A stretch of DNA of 64,000 nucleotides from DATFES01 sp035457725 (GTDB lineage Bacteria > Pseudomonadota > Alphaproteobacteria > CACIAM-22H2), in contig DATIBC010000096.1 in assembly GCA_035457725.1 (NCBI GenBank), positions 1 to 64,000 of the forward strand, given 5' to 3'. Position 1 is the first letter of the stretch; every line of letters begins with the position of its first letter. The notes beneath the pieces are model-generated. The model did no database searches. It saw nothing but the letters and a program-made list of their open reading frames with translations, and was not told the DNA's origin. Of the stretch, positions 62,411-64,000 are shown in pieces. Made by a program: the position numbers and the translations under genes.

Positions 62411-62962
62411 ATGGATATTTCCAAGATCGCCGCCGGGCGGAATCCGCCTTGGGATGTCAACGCCGTGATCGAAATTCCCGCCGGCGGCGTACCGGTCAAA
62501 TACGAACTCGACAAGGCTTCGGGCGCGCTGTTCGTCGACCGTTTCCTGCACACGGCGATGTTCTACCCGGCGAATTACGGCTTCATTCCCCATTCCTTGT
62601 CCGAGGACGGCGACCCATGCGACATCCTCGTCGTCTCGCAAACCGCCGTCGTTCCCGGGGCGGTGATTCGCTCGCGCCCTATCGGTGCGCTGCTGATGGA
62701 GGATGAGAAGGGCGCCGACGAGAAGATCATCGCCGTGCCGGCCGACGATTTGAATCCTTATTATCAGAATGTTCGTTCGTATTGGCACTTACCGAAGGTA
62801 CTGTGCGACCAGATCGAGCACTTCTTCGCCCATTACAAGGACCTCGAGCGCGGCAAGTTCGTCGCCAATCGCAAATGGGTCGGGCCCGAGGACGCGGCGG
62901 CGAAGATCGAGCAGGCGATCGCGCGCGCCAAGCGCAAGCGCCGTCGCGCCAAGCGGCGCTAG
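62411..62962 (+). CDS. ppa: inorganic pyrophosphatase
   Basis: 183 aa family I soluble pyrophosphatase. VNAVIEIPAGGVPVKYELDK, FYPANYGFIPHSL and the metal-binding SEDGDPCDILV (D-x-D-P-x-D) are intact, with AVPADDLNP and the C-terminal FFAHYKDLERGKFV. The tail ends in a run of Lys/Arg. A housekeeping gene, probably independent of the importer. The gap 62963-63135 shows no clear feature. Confidence 0.95.
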   Translation: MDISKIAAGRNPPWDVNAVIEIPAGGVPVKYELDKASGALFVDRFLHTAMFYPANYGFIPHSLSEDGDPCDILVVSQTAVVPGAVIRSRPIGALLMEDEKGADEKIIAVPADDLNPYYQNVRSYWHLPKVLCDQIEHFFAHYKDLERGKFVANRKWVGPEDAAAKIEQAIARAKRKRRRAKRR

Positions 62963-63135
62963 GCGAAAACCGAGGAAGCGCCGCGGCGCCTCAATGGACA
63001 CGTGCATTTGCCGGTCATACACTCGACCTCGGCGTGCGGCCGAAACCGGTCGCTCGGGCGCCCACAAACACCGCTTTAGGACTGCCTTGACCTCTCCATT
63101 CGGCCGGCGTCGCGGAGCACAGGGAGCGGCATCGC

Positions 63136-64000
63136 GTGGCGGATGACCTTGACCGCTGGCTTGCAGACCTCGGCCTCGGCCAATACGCGCAAGCGTTCGT
63201 CGACAACGCGGTCGGTCTCGGCGACCTGCCGCATCTGAGCGACCAGGATTTGACGATGCTGGGGCTTCCGCTCGGGCCCCGGCGGCGGCTGCAAGCGGCG
63301 ATCAAGACGTTGGCGGAGCGCCCGGAAACATCGTCCAGGCCGGGACCGGCCATCGCGCGTGACGCCGCGAAGGACGGCGCGGTTGCGCCGCCCGATGCTG
63401 AGCGTCGGCCGCTCACGGTGATGTTTTGCGATCTTGTCGGGTCCACCGATCTGTCGGGCCGGCTCGATCCGGAGGACATGGCGGCCGTCATTCGGATCTA
63501 CCAGGACGAGGTGGCGCGTCAAGTGGCCCATTATGAGGGCCATGTCGCGAAGTTCATGGGCGATGGCGTGCTCGCCTATTTCGGTTGGCCACGCGCGCAC
63601 GAAGACGATGCGGAACGGGCGGTGCGCACAGGCTTATCGGTGAGCGAAGCGGTTGGGCGGCTGCGGACGCCAACCGGCGAGCCGCTGGCGGCGCGCGTCG
63701 GAATTGCGACCGGAATCGTCGTCGTCGGCGACCTGGCCAGCGAGCGAACGATGGACAAGGACGCGATCGTCGGCGAGACGCCCAATCTGGCCGCGCGTCT
63801 GCAAGCGGCCGCCGACCCAGGTAGCGTCGTCGTCAGCCAGGAGACCCGCAATCTCCTGGGCGAATTGTTCGAACTTGAGCACCGCGGCAATCGCGCCATG
63901 AAAGGATTTCGCGAGCCGGTGCCTGTGTGGCGCGTACTGGGGGAGAGTCGCCTCGAGAGCCGTTTCGAGGCGATGCACGGAGCGGGCCTCACCCCGCTGG
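63136..64000 (+). CDS. SAM-domain class III adenylate cyclase, cut by the window end
   Basis: 288 codons are visible from a GTG start; the frame stays open to the end. Residues 1-62 are a sterile alpha motif domain (LDRWLADLGLGQYAQAFVDN, LGLPLGPRRRLQAAIKTL). Residues about 92-270 are a class III cyclase: metal Asp99 in VMFCDLVGSTDLS and Asp143 in KFMGDG, purine-specifying Lys139 and Asp209, and Asn217/Arg221 in DAIVGETPNLAARLQ, so ATP is the likely substrate. Relatives continue into an AAA ATPase and TPR region, which would lie beyond 64000. Confidence 0.88.
   Translation, partial: MADDLDRWLADLGLGQYAQAFVDNAVGLGDLPHLSDQDLTMLGLPLGPRRRLQAAIKTLAERPETSSRPGPAIARDAAKDGAVAPPDAERRPLTVMFCDLVGSTDLSGRLDPEDMAAVIRIYQDEVARQVAHYEGHVAKFMGDGVLAYFGWPRAHEDDAERAVRTGLSVSEAVGRLRTPTGEPLAARVGIATGIVVVGDLASERTMDKDAIVGETPNLAARLQAAADPGSVVVSQETRNLLGELFELEHRGNRAMKGFREPVPVWRVLGESRLESRFEAMHGAGLTPL

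Overview
The window is high-GC chromosomal DNA of an alphaproteobacterium. This rests on gene families rather than on a marker gene: an adjacent RegB/RegA (PrrBA, ActSR) pair, an MmcB-type nuclease, an IalB-like periplasmic protein, a BTLCP transglutaminase-like peptidase, two good TTAA-N7-TTAA CtrA-type boxes, and a late-insertion (CobN) cobalamin pathway. Genus cannot be fixed. I saw no rRNA, tRNA, IS element, phage gene or CRISPR array. Coding density is high, ATGA/GTGA overlaps are common, and GTG/TTG starts are frequent.

Region 1 (1-10.8 kb) holds mostly single genes: a repeat-rich small protein, two small lipoproteins, a FecR/DUF6600 Trp-rich secreted protein, DUF6152 and DUF6644 proteins, an IalB-like protein, a PAS histidine kinase, a Sel1 protein, a Lys/Asp-repeat protein with a CtrA-type box, a class II aldolase, MmcB and a methyltransferase.

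Region 2 (10.8-33.7 kb) is a surface-polysaccharide locus. A minus-strand operon runs from a GT4 gene through GT2, a methyltransferase, another GT4, gmhA and hldE to a PLP dehydratase. A plus-strand operon runs methyltransferase, GT4, paralogous methyltransferase, asparagine synthetase, GT4, flippase, GT4. Next come UDP-glucuronate decarboxylase, a PPP phosphatase, a membrane PAS protein with a catalytically degenerate HD-GYP domain, a divergent LapG-like/BTLCP peptidase and a WbaP/WcaJ-type initiating phosphoglycosyl transferase. Together these supply heptose and UDP-xylose precursors, start the glycan on undecaprenyl phosphate, extend and modify it, and flip it.

Region 3 (33.7-37.2 kb) holds the RegA/RegB redox system and, divergent from it, an ABC-2 exporter (ATPase plus permease).

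Region 4 (37.3-55.8 kb) is a large cobalamin locus: cobT, cobS, a histidine phosphatase, an alpha/beta-hydrolase without its nucleophile, a cobalamin riboswitch whose expression platform can hide the Shine-Dalgarno sequence, cobU, cobW, cobN, cobO, an inserted SYLF-domain gene, cobQ, cobD, a long CbiX-type chelatase, cobH, cobL, cobI and a CbiG-CobJ fusion. It mixes hallmarks of the late (CobN/CobW) and early (CbiX/CbiG) cobalt-insertion routes and lacks cobM, cobK, cobB, cobG and cobF.

Region 5 (55.8-62.3 kb) is a catabolic module: a FAH-family hydrolase and an extradiol-dioxygenase-like VOC protein, divergent from a five-gene branched-chain-type ABC importer. The right edge has inorganic pyrophosphatase and the start of a SAM-domain class III adenylate cyclase cut off by the window end.
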